Below are positions 17,915-25,476 of a stretch of 64,000 bases of DNA, one piece after another. The notes under the pieces were generated by a model that ran no database searches, had not been told where the DNA came from, and saw nothing but the letters and a program-made list of their open reading frames with translations. The stretch spans positions 3,906,001 through 3,970,000 of the forward strand of contig NZ_CP194902.1 in the NCBI RefSeq assembly GCF_051027545.1, given 5' to 3'. Position numbers and translations under genes: made by a program. Within the stretch, counting starts at the first letter, position 1, and each line of letters starts with the position of its first letter. This stretch comes from Methylocaldum sp002005105 (lineage in GTDB: Bacteria > Pseudomonadota > Gammaproteobacteria > Methylococcales > Methylococcaceae).

Positions 17915-18070
17915 AGAGCGTTTTCCGAATCGGTGTAAGGGATTCGGATATGTAGGTCGGCAATCCCTTGCCGACGTATCGGCTCGGCGAAGGGCTTTGT
18001 CGGCAAGGGATTGCCGACCTACGTTCTCCCCTCCTTGCACGAATCCGTACACCGGGATGGAAAACGCTCT
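17915..18070. repeat. Dispersed inverted-end element, copy A
   Basis: 156 bases bounded by inverted ends: AGAGCGTTTTCCGAATCGGT on the left and, reversed, AGAGCGTTTTCCATCCCGGT on the right. Inside are two facing copies of a palindromic core TAGGTCGGCAATCCCTTGCC (left from 17,953; inverse 17,999-18,022). It lies between the hydrolase and caspase genes and could fold into a long hairpin in RNA. Other copies are at 25,164, 42,592 and 56,909. Confidence 0.85.
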
Positions 18071-18107
18071 AAGCCATCCCGCCCCGATCTCCGGAGAAAC
18101 TGCAACC

Positions 18108-20444
18108 ATGAAGCCGCTGCGTAAGACATCCTTAGCCCTTGCCTTATCCACCACCCTTCTGATCAGCTGCGCCTCTCAGCCGGTCAGTCAGGAGGAAGCG
18201 GCGCGCGCCGTCGAAGGTTATATCGAGGATGCGGACAAACTGTTCGTGGTCGACTGCCTCCTTCCCGGCCAAGTGCGAAAACTCGGGTCGCAAATGACCT
18301 ATCTCAGCGCCCGCCGTCCGATACGAACCACGGCCGCCGACTGCGAAGTGCGCGGGGGCGAATATGTCGCTTACGACCGCGCGAATTATTCATCCGCCCT
18401 GAAGGTCTGGCTACCCAAGGCCCAGGAAGGCGACGCCACGGCCCAGCTCTACGTCGGGCAGATCTACGAAAAAGGCCTCGGGCAGGAGCCCGACTATCGG
18501 AAAGCGGCCGAGTGGTATCGGAAGGCGGCCGAAAAAGGCAATGCCCAGGCGCAGATCAACCTCGGACATCTCTACGAAAAAGGCTTGGGCGTCTCGAAAG
18601 ACAGTTCTGCCGCGAGCCGCTGGTATCAAAAAGCATCCGGCCTCGAAGGCAGCGATTTGAATTTCACGCCGGCGGTCGCGGCGTCCGATGCACAACGGCA
18701 GGAAATCGAAACCCTGCGCCAGGCCGCCGAGCGCAGCCGTCTTGAAGCCGCGGAACTCCGCGGCGAACTCAACGCGACCCGGCAGCAGCTACAGGAACAG
18801 CAAGACGCACTGCGCAAATCGCAGGATGAGATCGACAACCTTCGGGAGAAGCTCGCGAAGCAAAAGGCGGCCTCATCGACCGGCGACGATCCGAAGATTC
18901 GCGAACTCGAGGAAGAACTCCGGCAGAAAACCGCCCTGCTCAAAACGCAGCAAGCCAAAGTCAGTCAGATGACGGCCGCATTCGGCCGGGAGCGCCAAAA
19001 GCTCAAGCAGGAACTGGCGGCGGTCCGGACCCAAACGGCCCCGGCGAAGGCCGGTTCCCCGGCAGGAACCGGAACGAACGGCCAAACCGTCAATTCCGCG
19101 CGCAAACAACTGGACGAAGCCGAAACCGCGCTCCAAGCAAAAATGGAGGACTATCAAAAGAGGTCGTCCGAACTGACCGCATGGCTGACTCAGAAGGACA
19201 AGCCGAACGGGGACGTCTCGCGTGCGCAGATCGACCGCCGCAAATCCGAACTTCAGAACCAGGCCAGAGAGATCGCCCTACTCAAGGAAAAGGTCGAACA
19301 ACTGGCATTCAAGGTTCAGGAACAGCCCGCTCCGGAAATGCTCGCCCAGGCGGGCCCGCAGGTGGAGATTATCGACCCGCCCGTCACCATGACCCGCGGC
19401 GCGCGGGTGATCCAGGTCGGGCCGGAAGCCAGGGAGATCGTCGGGAAAATCGAGTCTTCGGCGGAACTGCTTTCATTGATCGTCAACGACAAGCCTCTGA
19501 CACCCGATACCTCCGGTATCTTCCGGTACCCGATCAATCCCGACGAATCCACGGGCTCGGTTAAGATCACCGCGACCGACAAGAAAAACAAGGTCACGAG
19601 CCTGGACGTCACCCTCATCGGGCAATCCGCGCAGCATTCGGAGACGACGGCCACGGCGCCGGTTGAAAGCAAACGCGCGGGGCGGCCGACCGATATCCAT
19701 TTCGGCAAGTTCTACGCGCTCATCATCGGCAACAACAGCTACAGCGCCTACCCTGCCCTGCAAACGCCGGCCAACGACGCGAAGAGCCTGGACGTCATCC
19801 TGCGCGAACGCTACGGCTTCAACACCAAGCTCCTCCTCAACGCCAACCGTCATCAAATCATGACGGCGCTGAACGAAATCCACAAAAAGCTGACATCGGA
19901 AGACAACCTGTTGATCTACTACGCGGGACACGGCGAAATCGACCCCAACACGAACCTCGCCTACTGGCTGCCCACCGACGCCGAAGTCGGCAATCCGGCC
20001 AACTGGATTTCCAGCCAAAGCATCACCGAATTCCTCAGCATCATGCCCGCCCGCCACGTATTGGTCGTCGCCGACTCCTGCTATTCCGGCGCCATGACCG
20101 GTTCGGCCATCGCCAAACTCCCGGACGCCATGGACGAAAGCAAGCGCGCCAAGTGGCTGAAGATCATGGCCACCCGCAAGGCGCGGACGGTACTGACCTC
20201 CGGCGGCGTAAAACCCGTGCTCGACCTGGGCGGCGGCGGCCATTCGGTATTCGCCAACGCCTTCCTCGACGTATTGCGCGGCAACAAGGGAATCCTGGAA
20301 GACTACGACGTCTTCCGAGCCGTGGCCGGCCAAGTCAAAGCCTCGGCCTCCAAAGCCGGTTTCGAGCAAATGCCCCAGTACGCCCCGCTCCAGCACGCCG
20401 GCCACGAAGGCAGCCCGTTCTTTTTCGTGCCGGATAATGCGTGA
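18108..20444 (+). CDS. Caspase-like (peptidase C14) lipoprotein with Sel1 repeats and coiled coil
   Basis: A 778-residue protein from ATG 18108; the frame is open further upstream but runs through repeat A, so the start with a signal peptide is preferred. Lipobox LLISC (Cys21). Order: Sel1-like repeats (about 100-175: DATAQLYVGQIYEKGLGQEPDYRKAAEWYRKAAEKGNAQAQINLGHLYEKGLGVSKD), a long Gln/Glu/Lys-rich coiled coil (about 185-400), an Ig-like beta domain (about 415-510), then a caspase fold (about 535-770) with the catalytic pair His608 (YYAGHGE) and Cys658 (DSCYSGA). Both residues are present, so it is probably active. An extracytoplasmic, lipid-anchored caspase homologue beside TssJ is unusual; the role is unknown. 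Confidence 0.92.
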   Translation: MKPLRKTSLALALSTTLLISCASQPVSQEEAARAVEGYIEDADKLFVVDCLLPGQVRKLGSQMTYLSARRPIRTTAADCEVRGGEYVAYDRANYSSALKVWLPKAQEGDATAQLYVGQIYEKGLGQEPDYRKAAEWYRKAAEKGNAQAQINLGHLYEKGLGVSKDSSAASRWYQKASGLEGSDLNFTPAVAASDAQRQEIETLRQAAERSRLEAAELRGELNATRQQLQEQQDALRKSQDEIDNLREKLAKQKAASSTGDDPKIRELEEELRQKTALLKTQQAKVSQMTAAFGRERQKLKQELAAVRTQTAPAKAGSPAGTGTNGQTVNSARKQLDEAETALQAKMEDYQKRSSELTAWLTQKDKPNGDVSRAQIDRRKSELQNQAREIALLKEKVEQLAFKVQEQPAPEMLAQAGPQVEIIDPPVTMTRGARVIQVGPEAREIVGKIESSAELLSLIVNDKPLTPDTSGIFRYPINPDESTGSVKITATDKKNKVTSLDVTLIGQSAQHSETTATAPVESKRAGRPTDIHFGKFYALIIGNNSYSAYPALQTPANDAKSLDVILRERYGFNTKLLLNANRHQIMTALNEIHKKLTSEDNLLIYYAGHGEIDPNTNLAYWLPTDAEVGNPANWISSQSITEFLSIMPARHVLVVADSCYSGAMTGSAIAKLPDAMDESKRAKWLKIMATRKARTVLTSGGVKPVLDLGGGGHSVFANAFLDVLRGNKGILEDYDVFRAVAGQVKASASKAGFEQMPQYAPLQHAGHEGSPFFFVPDNA

Positions 20445-20500
20445 TGGAGAGACGCTTTCAGCCGATAATGCCTAGCTACATCGCCATGTCGGCAATGAAG

Positions 20501-20543
20501 GGTCGTCCTGGCGCTCCCAGGACGACCGTTTGCGATTGGAATG
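20501..20543. repeat. Hairpin followed by a short dispersed repeat
   Basis: An inverted repeat with 11-base arms (GGTCGTCCTGG 20,501-20,511 and its complement 20,517-20,527) downstream of the caspase gene; no T run follows, so it is not a standard terminator. The bases after it (CGTTTGCGATTGGAATG, 20,527-20,543) recur exactly at 25,408-25,424, and the complement CCAATCGCAAACG occurs at 25,269 and 25,353 inside repeat copy C, so this is a small mobile-looking repeat of its own. Confidence 0.6.
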
Positions 20544-20672
20544 CCGGCAACCAGTGCACAGGGCACGTGATCAAGGCTAGCGCCGTTGTTTTAGACGTCA
20601 AAGTTGACATAAACAAAGACGTTGCATATGGGCGAATTCCGGATTCGATTTTAGTTTTGAGGTCGAATTTAA

Positions 20673-20679
20673 GTTAGGC
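20673..20679 (+). other. Possible attC core site (GTTAGGC)
   Basis: The heptamer GTTAGGC fits the integron core GTTRRRY and stands 6 bases before the GNAT start, where a cassette boundary should be. The bases before it do not fold into an obvious attC, so it may be the worn 3' end of an older site or chance. Confidence 0.35.
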
Positions 20680-20684
20680 CCATC

Positions 20685-21161
20685 ATGAATATGGTGTACA
20701 TACGAGAGAAATTGGCGACTGACAATGGCAGTGTCGCTGACATCGTCGCCCTCGCCACGGCTGACCTCCGGAGCGTCTATCGGCGTGCGCGCAGTGCGGC
20801 AACATCACCGACCCCAGATAACGAGGACAGTCCGCTCTCGCTTGTGGCAGTCGAGGGCGAGACCATCGTCGGCGTCGTTGAGTACTGTGTGCGGTCTGAA
20901 TCGCTGTATATCCGGGGCCTTGCAGTTCATCCCCAACAGCGGAAGCGTGGGATTGCACGGCAGCTCATTCGTGCGGTCGAGGACATCGCCATCCGTGGCA
21001 GAAAGCAGAAGGTTACTTTGAGCACGATCAAGGAAACTGGCAATCCAGAGATATTCGTTCAGCTCGGTTTCTCTGTAGTCGATGAGTCACCGGCTGAAGG
21101 CTTCGAGGGGCTGAATGGGAAGCAAGTCACAAAGGTCGACATGTATCGCGAACTGGCCTAA
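20685..21161 (+). CDS. GNAT-family N-acetyltransferase (integron cassette gene)
   Basis: A 158-residue protein with the GNAT acetyl-CoA site: LSLVAVEGETIVGVVEYCV, then LYIRGLAVHPQQRKRGIARQLIRAVEDIA (the Q/R-x-x-G-x-G/A loop as QQRKRGIA) and a C-terminal NPEIFVQLGFSVVDESPAEGFEGLNGKQVTKVDMYREL. Substrate not predictable. The stop codon lies inside the R'' box of an attC site, the usual compact layout of a cassette. Two close in-frame ATGs (20,685 and 20,691) are possible; no strong ribosome site precedes either. Cassette GNATs are common; some modify antibiotics but nothing here shows that. Confidence 0.85.
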   Translation: MNMVYIREKLATDNGSVADIVALATADLRSVYRRARSAATSPTPDNEDSPLSLVAVEGETIVGVVEYCVRSESLYIRGLAVHPQQRKRGIARQLIRAVEDIAIRGRKQKVTLSTIKETGNPEIFVQLGFSVVDESPAEGFEGLNGKQVTKVDMYRELA

Positions 21162-21230
21162 CACCGCCTTCGAGAGCGACCTCGGAAAGCGCTGCGCGCT
21201 TCCCTCGGCGCCTCAAGGCGAACGTTAGGT
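21156..21230 (+). repeat. attC recombination site 1
   Basis: 75 bases with R'' GCCTAAC (21,156-21,162, fits RYYYAAC) and R' GTTAGGT (21,224-21,230, fits GTTRRRY). The inner arms pair: ACCGCCTT just after R'' with AAGGCG just before R'. It separates the GNAT gene from the next cassette gene. Confidence 0.85.
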
Positions 21231-21235
21231 TGCCA

Positions 21236-21609
21236 ATGGCAGCATTTCGTAAATTCGAGCTCGAAGCCATTCGTCTCATGTCGGCGGGAGTCCTGTCTGA
21301 TAAGCAGATGCAGGCGCTCTGTGATGCCACGCATGCGGACAACTACGAGTACACGGGCTGTGGCTACTTTCTTACCGTTAGCCACCCGTCCCTGCCTGAA
21401 AAACCATGCACCTTGTCCCAGCCTGCTGTTGTTGGAAAGGCGGGAAATGTCCAAGCAGGGTTCGTAGTGTTTCTCGGAAACGGAAAGCTTGCTCTAGAGT
21501 GCCATACATGGGGGCCAGTTGACGTGCCGGCGGACTTCAGGGACCGTGAGGTCACAATCAGTACACCTCCGATCCACCGTGTTGAGTCTGGGCGAGAGGC
21601 AACCTAATC
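21236..21609 (+). CDS. Hypothetical integron cassette protein
   Basis: About 123 residues from ATG 21,236 (MAAFRKFELEAIRLMSAGVL). I do not recognise a family. It looks like a soluble mixed alpha/beta protein with one short helix-rich start, then CGYFLTVSHPSLPEK and GFVVFLGNGKLALECHTWGPVDVPADFRDREVTI. It begins 6 bases after the R' box of attC 1. Its stop codon TAA falls at the group II intron insertion point (21,605-21,607), so the intron sits immediately at the gene's end and leaves the protein intact. Small single-domain cassette proteins of unknown role are typical of chromosomal integrons. The end given here is approximate by two bases. Confidence 0.7.
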
Positions 21610-21680
21610 GGGTAACCAGGGGTTTCTAACCCCCAGTCCCCACACCACCACGGCATGCGGGTCCGCACCGGGCGGTTCAC
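21607..21680 (-). ncRNA. Group II intron domains V and VI
   Basis: Minus-strand 21,680-21,641 (GTGAACCGCCCGGTGCGGAC onwards) forms the short domain V hairpin with the catalytic CGC region; 21,640-21,607 forms a domain VI hairpin (CTGGGGGTT/AACCCCTGG) with the branch-point A expected near its 3' base, then ends CCCGAT. Sequence and order match other class C introns as I know them. Confidence 0.75.
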
Positions 21681-21702
21681 GAAAAGGGAGCACACGACGA
21701 TG

Positions 21703-23037
21703 TCAGGTGTAGCCATGGGCCTTCATCCAAAGATCACGGATAGTGATCAGCCCCTGGGTCTTCAGCCATTGGTTGGTCATCCCGGTCTGCGTCGCCAGCG
21801 TCCGCGACAGATGCCAGTAGCTCTTGCTGCTGATCGCCGTCAGGATTGCCTGGCGCTTGCTCGTCCCCAAACCCAACAGGTTCTTGACCTTGGTACGCAC
21901 GTAGCGCCACTGTTTCCAGTAGCACATGCGTACCCGGCGTCGAAGCCAGTGGTCGAGTTCGGGGATCGGGCGGTAGTAGTCCGAAATGCCGAAGTAGCCC
22001 ATCCAACCGCGGATATACTGGGCGAGCTTGTAAAACCGGTGAGCCATCGAGACACCCCAGCTACGCCCGGTCAGTGTCCGGATGTTGTGTTTGAAGTCCT
22101 CGAATGCCCGGTCGCCCCAACGCAGCTTGGTTCCCCGGAAATTGAATCCGAGAAACTTGGCCTGGTCGGTTTTGACCACCCGGCTCTTCTGCTCGTTGAC
22201 CACCAGTTTGAGCGTGCCGGTCAGGAAGCGCGTGACGCTATCCTTCACCCGCTCGCCGGCCCGCTGACTTTTGACCAAGATCAGCAGGTCGTCCGCATAG
22301 CGGACGAACCGGTGGCCACGCCCTTCCAGTTCCTTGTCCAAGTCATCCAACAGGATGTTGGCGAGCAACGGCGACAGCGGTCCGCCTTGCGGCGTCCCCA
22401 ACGCCGTTACCTGGATGGACTCGCCGACCAGAACACCCGCCCGCAAATACCGGCCAACCAGCGCCAACAGCCGCTTGTCGCCAACCTTGCGGGCCACACG
22501 AGCCATCAAGACATCGTGCCGGACGTTGTCGAAAAATTTCGCCAAGTCCAGGTCACAGGCGATGCGGTAGCCGGCCTGAAGATGACCTTGTACCTGCCTC
22601 AACGCTCCATGGGCGGAGCGTCCCGGTCGGAAACCAAAACTCGACTCCGAAAAGCCGGGGTCGAAGATCGGCGTCAATACTTGCGCGATGGCCTGCTGGA
22701 TCACCCGGTCCATGACGGTCGGGATACCCAGCAGTCGTTCGCCCCCTCCCGGCTTCGGGATCGACACCCGTCGTACCGCTTGGGGTTGATAACTGCCATC
22801 GGCCAGTTGCTGGCGAATCTCGGCCCAATGCGAGCGCGCAAACTCGGCGAAGTCCTCGATGCGCATCCCGTCCATGCCGGGCGCACCCCGATTGGCCTTC
22901 ACCCGCTTCCAGGCCCGTCGCAGGTTCGCACGGTCCAACACCCGCTCCATCAGATCGTCGTGCAAGGCTGGCTGCGTGACGCCACGCCGGACATCGGCTC
23001 CCCCGGTCGGGTTCATCGTCGATACCGAGTCGCTCAC
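21703..23037 (-). CDS. ltrA: Group II intron reverse transcriptase/maturase
   Basis: A 444-residue protein starting at GTG 23,037 with AGGAGG just upstream. It carries the RT blocks: RGAPGMDGM (about 50-58), IPKPGGGERLLGIPTVMDRVIQQAI, FGFRPGRSAHGAL, DLDLAKFFDNVRHD, TPQGGPLSPLLANILLDDLDKEL, and the active-site RYADD (YADD 247-250), then the X/maturase domain ending WLKTQGLITIRDLWMKAHGY. The endonuclease domain is absent, as usual for class C introns. It supports splicing and retrotransposition into attC stem-loops. The frame is intact, so the intron may still be mobile. Confidence 0.95.
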   Translation of the reverse strand: MSDSVSTMNPTGGADVRRGVTQPALHDDLMERVLDRANLRRAWKRVKANRGAPGMDGMRIEDFAEFARSHWAEIRQQLADGSYQPQAVRRVSIPKPGGGERLLGIPTVMDRVIQQAIAQVLTPIFDPGFSESSFGFRPGRSAHGALRQVQGHLQAGYRIACDLDLAKFFDNVRHDVLMARVARKVGDKRLLALVGRYLRAGVLVGESIQVTALGTPQGGPLSPLLANILLDDLDKELEGRGHRFVRYADDLLILVKSQRAGERVKDSVTRFLTGTLKLVVNEQKSRVVKTDQAKFLGFNFRGTKLRWGDRAFEDFKHNIRTLTGRSWGVSMAHRFYKLAQYIRGWMGYFGISDYYRPIPELDHWLRRRVRMCYWKQWRYVRTKVKNLLGLGTSKRQAILTAISSKSYWHLSRTLATQTGMTNQWLKTQGLITIRDLWMKAHGYT

Positions 23038-23541
23038 GGCTCCTCCTTGTCTTCTTGTGTTCGGCCCTTCACCGTCCGGTCTTCCAGGCCGATGCGGCTA
23101 GTATGGCCTCTGCTGACTTCTGCCCGGTCACACCCTGCGTTGCCGCAAAACGCGCTGCCAAAGACAGGTCGTAGGGTCCGGTGGCTATTCCAAGGCTTTC
23201 GCCCTGGACCTCAGTCCGACTCCCATAACCTATCCCAGCCGCTCGCCGGACAGATCTCCCCGAATAAGAACATGAGCTTTCAGCGCACAACCGCCGCATT
23301 TACCCTATCTCCCGTACCCGGCGGGTTTCGTCATCATGTGCTGACTCACCCGGAGACTGAGCCTTCTATGCGGTTTCTGTTCGTCGGCTCGCACCTTTGC
23401 GCTCGGGCTTCCTTCAGACCACTCCTCGCGGAGTTGCCCTTGCCGTCGGCTAGTAGTTACATTGGCCCAAAGAATGGGCATTACAGGTACTCCTACAGGG
23501 GACTCTCACCCCATCAGTTCATGCCCATGTCGGGCGTACAC

Positions 23542-23609
23542 AAACGCATCAACGCGGACTGGCAATTTCGCTGCGCTTCATTGCCAGCCGGTTATGCGGA
23601 ACGTTATAT
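23542..23609 (+). repeat. attC recombination site 2 (right part; split by the group II intron)
   Basis: AACGCATCAACGCGGAC (from 23,543) and, after a short variable stem (TGGCAAT/ATTGCCA), CCGGTTATGCGGAACGTTAT make the typical long attC fold of chromosomal integrons. The first bases of R'' (CCTA) lie on the far side of the intron at 21,603-21,606. R' (GTTATAT, 23,603-23,609) departs by one base from GTTRRRY. Confidence 0.8.
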
Positions 23610-24115
23610 TCCCGGCGCAACATGGTTCTTCACGGTCAATCTTGCGGAGCGTCGCAACAACCACTTGTTGGTTGAAAAGATCGATCTCCTTCGAGCCGCA
23701 TTTCGTTATGTCAAAGAACGAAGGCCTTTCCAGGTCAATGCCGTGCGGTCGTCATGCCGGATCATCTCCATTGCATCTGGACATTGCCTCCGGAAGACGG
23801 TGATTTTTCGACTCGCTGGAATTTGCTCAAAGGGCATTTTTTCCGTGCCGTCGAGAAAAGCGAGCGCGTGTCGGAAAGTCGTGGCAAACGGCGGGAACGC
23901 GGTTTATGGCAACGCCGGTTTTGGGCGCATTTGATCACCGATCAGGTGACTTTAACGGGCACATGGATTACATCCACTGGAACCCCGTCAAACATGGCTG
24001 GGCAAAGCGGATTACCGATTCCCCGCATTCGAGTTTTCATCACCTCGTGGAACGAGGTTTTTATCCAGCCACCTGGGGGCATTCAGGGGAATTCGAACTT
24101 GATGCAGGTGAATGA
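23599..24115 (+). pseudogene. Broken REP-associated tyrosine transposase (RAYT, Y1_Tnp)
   Basis: Three successive plus-strand frames spell one protein. The first (to about 23,750) reads ERYIPGATWFFTVNLAERRNNHLLVEKIDLLRAAFRYVKERRPFQVNAV. The second (23,754 to about 23,940) reads MPDHLHCIWTLPPEDGDFSTRWNLLKGHFFRAVEKSERV and WQRRFWAHLI. The third (to 24,115) reads DFNGHMDYIHWNPVKHGWAKRITDSPHSSFHHLVERGFYPATWGH. The HLH motif and WQRRFW/YIHWNPVKHG blocks are diagnostic for RAYT proteins, which act on REP palindromes. Two frameshifts and loss of the start codon, which has been replaced by attC 2, make it a pseudogene. Confidence 0.85.
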
Positions 24116-24557
24116 CTCGAAAGATGCGGTTCATGCCGGACTTCCCCGTTCGGCACCCTGCGGGTGGCTTTGTCGTGCACCAATTCGCTCGGAGCGAATT
24201 GGAACGTGCGAAGCACGGCCCGAAGGGCGAGTTTCAGGGATGAGACGAGTAAATCGTCCTCGCCACGCTACGCTGTCCCGCTTCGCTCGCGAGTCCCGGG
24301 CAGCCCGTCCCCTGGCCTGCCCGCTCGCCGCGTTGCGCCTCGCCCTGCCGATTTGTCGTGCCTCAGCGCATCCTATGAACTGTGCGCGTATCGCAATCTT
24401 GAGAAGAGCGCAAAGATTCAATGAATACACATTGGGTTAGTGGCATAAGAATAGAATCGATCTATCTCCGAAAAACAGTGCGCGCTTTCCTCCGCACGTT
24501 AAGCAAATCGTCGAGCGGTTATAAAATTTACCTCACCTTTTAAGAGAAGGAATCATC
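24116..24557. other. Non-coding stretch with a perfect 23-base palindrome
   Basis: Between the RAYT remnant and hicB. It holds a perfect palindrome at 24,180-24,202 (arms CCAATTCGCTC, single-base centre), possibly a relic of REP material that RAYTs mobilise. A GTTAAGC heptamer at 24,498-24,504 matches the attC core consensus but no attC fold could be made around it. No gene is supported here. Confidence 0.5.
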
Positions 24558-24764
24558 ATGGAACTTTCCGCTGTCTTAACTCCGGCACCCGAAGGTGGCT
24601 ATGTCGCCTTCAATCCTGAAACAGGGACAACTACGCAAGGCGAGACTGTCGAGGAAGCCTTGGCTAATTTACGTGAGGCGACCGAGCTTTACCTCGAAGA
24701 ATTCCCGTTGTCCATCACGGGGCGTCCACTACTGACAACTTTTCACGTAGCCGAACATGCCTAA
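24558..24764 (+). CDS. hicB: HicB-type antitoxin
   Basis: A 68-residue protein with the HicB partial-RNase-H-like fold: VLTPAPEGGYVAFNPETGTTTQGETVEEALANLREATELYLEE. It lacks an extra C-terminal DNA-binding domain, being one of the short HicB forms. A purine-rich ribosome site (GAGAAGGAA) precedes it. It neutralises HicA, whose gene overlaps its end by 8 bases. Here antitoxin comes first, the reverse of the classical hicA-hicB order but common. Confidence 0.9.
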   Translation: MELSAVLTPAPEGGYVAFNPETGTTTQGETVEEALANLREATELYLEEFPLSITGRPLLTTFHVAEHA

Positions 24765-24978
24765 ATTGCCCGTTGTCTCGGGCGCAGAGGCAATACGGGC
24801 ATTGGAATGGCTTGGGTTTATCGTTGTACGGCAGCGTGGCAGTCACGTTGTTCTTCGCCGTGGATCATCCGGGTGTGTTGTACCAAACCATCGGGAGCTG
24901 AAGGCGGGCACATCGACTGGCATTCTCAAACAAGCCGGCGTATCACCCGATGAGTTCATTACTGCGTTACGTGCCTGA
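24757..24978 (+). CDS. hicA: HicA-type mRNA interferase toxin
   Basis: A 73-residue protein with the double-stranded-RNA-binding-like HicA fold: VSGAEAIRALEWLGFIVVRQRGSHVVLRR, including the catalytic His30 in the G-S-H motif, then VPNHRELKAGTSTGILKQAGVSPDEFITAL. Intact and probably functional. HicA cleaves mRNA independent of the ribosome unless held by HicB. Toxin-antitoxin pairs often stabilise cassette arrays and genomic islands, fitting its place beside the integron cassettes. Confidence 0.93.
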   Translation: MPKLPVVSGAEAIRALEWLGFIVVRQRGSHVVLRRGSSGCVVPNHRELKAGTSTGILKQAGVSPDEFITALRA

Positions 24979-25163
24979 CATTTCTCAAGAAGCATTGCGG
25001 TCGACGCTGTTCCATCCTCACAAGTTAAACCGTTTTAAGATGTTCTTGCTCAGCAGTTTGGCGCGTCGGAATTGCTGCTTGCTATTCCCGAACATCAGCC
25101 TGCATAAGGCGGAATAGCGTACTCGCGCATTTCGCCGCATGGGGACATCCCTTTCGGCGTATT

Positions 25164-25474
25164 AGAGCGTTTTCATCTCGCTCGTACGGCAAAACAGGCC
25201 TGCTGGAGTCGTTGGCGCCTTCGGCTCGGGTGGATCGACTCAAGCTTTCGTAGGTCGGCAATCCTTTGCCAATCGCAAACGGTCGCTTTAGTCGCGACCC
25301 TTCCGACGAAGACGCTCGGCGGGAAGTGTCGTCGGGAAGGGCGGCTTCGGCGCTCCAATCGCAAACGGCCTGGCCGGGAGCGCCGGCCACGCCCTTCCCG
25401 AAGACGCCGTTTGCGATTGGAATGGATTCCCGACCTACTCGCGAGTGCCCGTACAGTAGGTATGAAAATGCTCT
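25164..25474. repeat. Dispersed inverted-end element, copy C
   Basis: 311 bases between AGAGCGTTTTCAT (25,164) and its inverse ATGAAAATGCTCT (ending 25,474). It contains the TAGGTCGGCAATCC core (25,251) and, between the arms, three occurrences of the CCAATCGCAAACG repeat in both directions (25,269; 25,353; inverse 25,408), suggesting a second repeat inserted in the first. The IS1380 element begins right at its right end. Confidence 0.75.
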
Positions 25475-25476
25475 AG

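Larger units (their letters stand above)
21607..23541 (-). mobile_element. Group IIC (attC-type) intron
   Basis: On the minus strand the element starts GTGTACGCCCGACATGGGC at 23,541, followed by GGTGAGAGTCCCC, both typical of the 5' end of class C group II introns. It encodes a reverse transcriptase and ends with domain V/VI and CCCGAT at 21,607. Removing it joins CCTA to AACGCATCAACGCGGAC, restoring an attC site, which is the known target of IIC-attC introns, inserted relative to the bottom strand as seen here. Boundaries are good to about one base: the rejoined R'' box would carry one extra base if both ends are taken literally. Confidence 0.85.

Noticed and set aside
20501..20527. Terminator for the caspase gene
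   Set aside because: The hairpin is strong but is followed by GTTTGCG, not a T run; kept only as a repeat.
21655..23934. Long plus-strand open frame (759 codons) across the group II intron
   Set aside because: It is antisense to the reverse transcriptase; only its last part carries real homology (the RAYT remnant).
24498..24504. GTTAAGC as a third attC core before hicB
   Set aside because: Matches the 7-base core only; no partner R'' box or paired arms within 130 bases.
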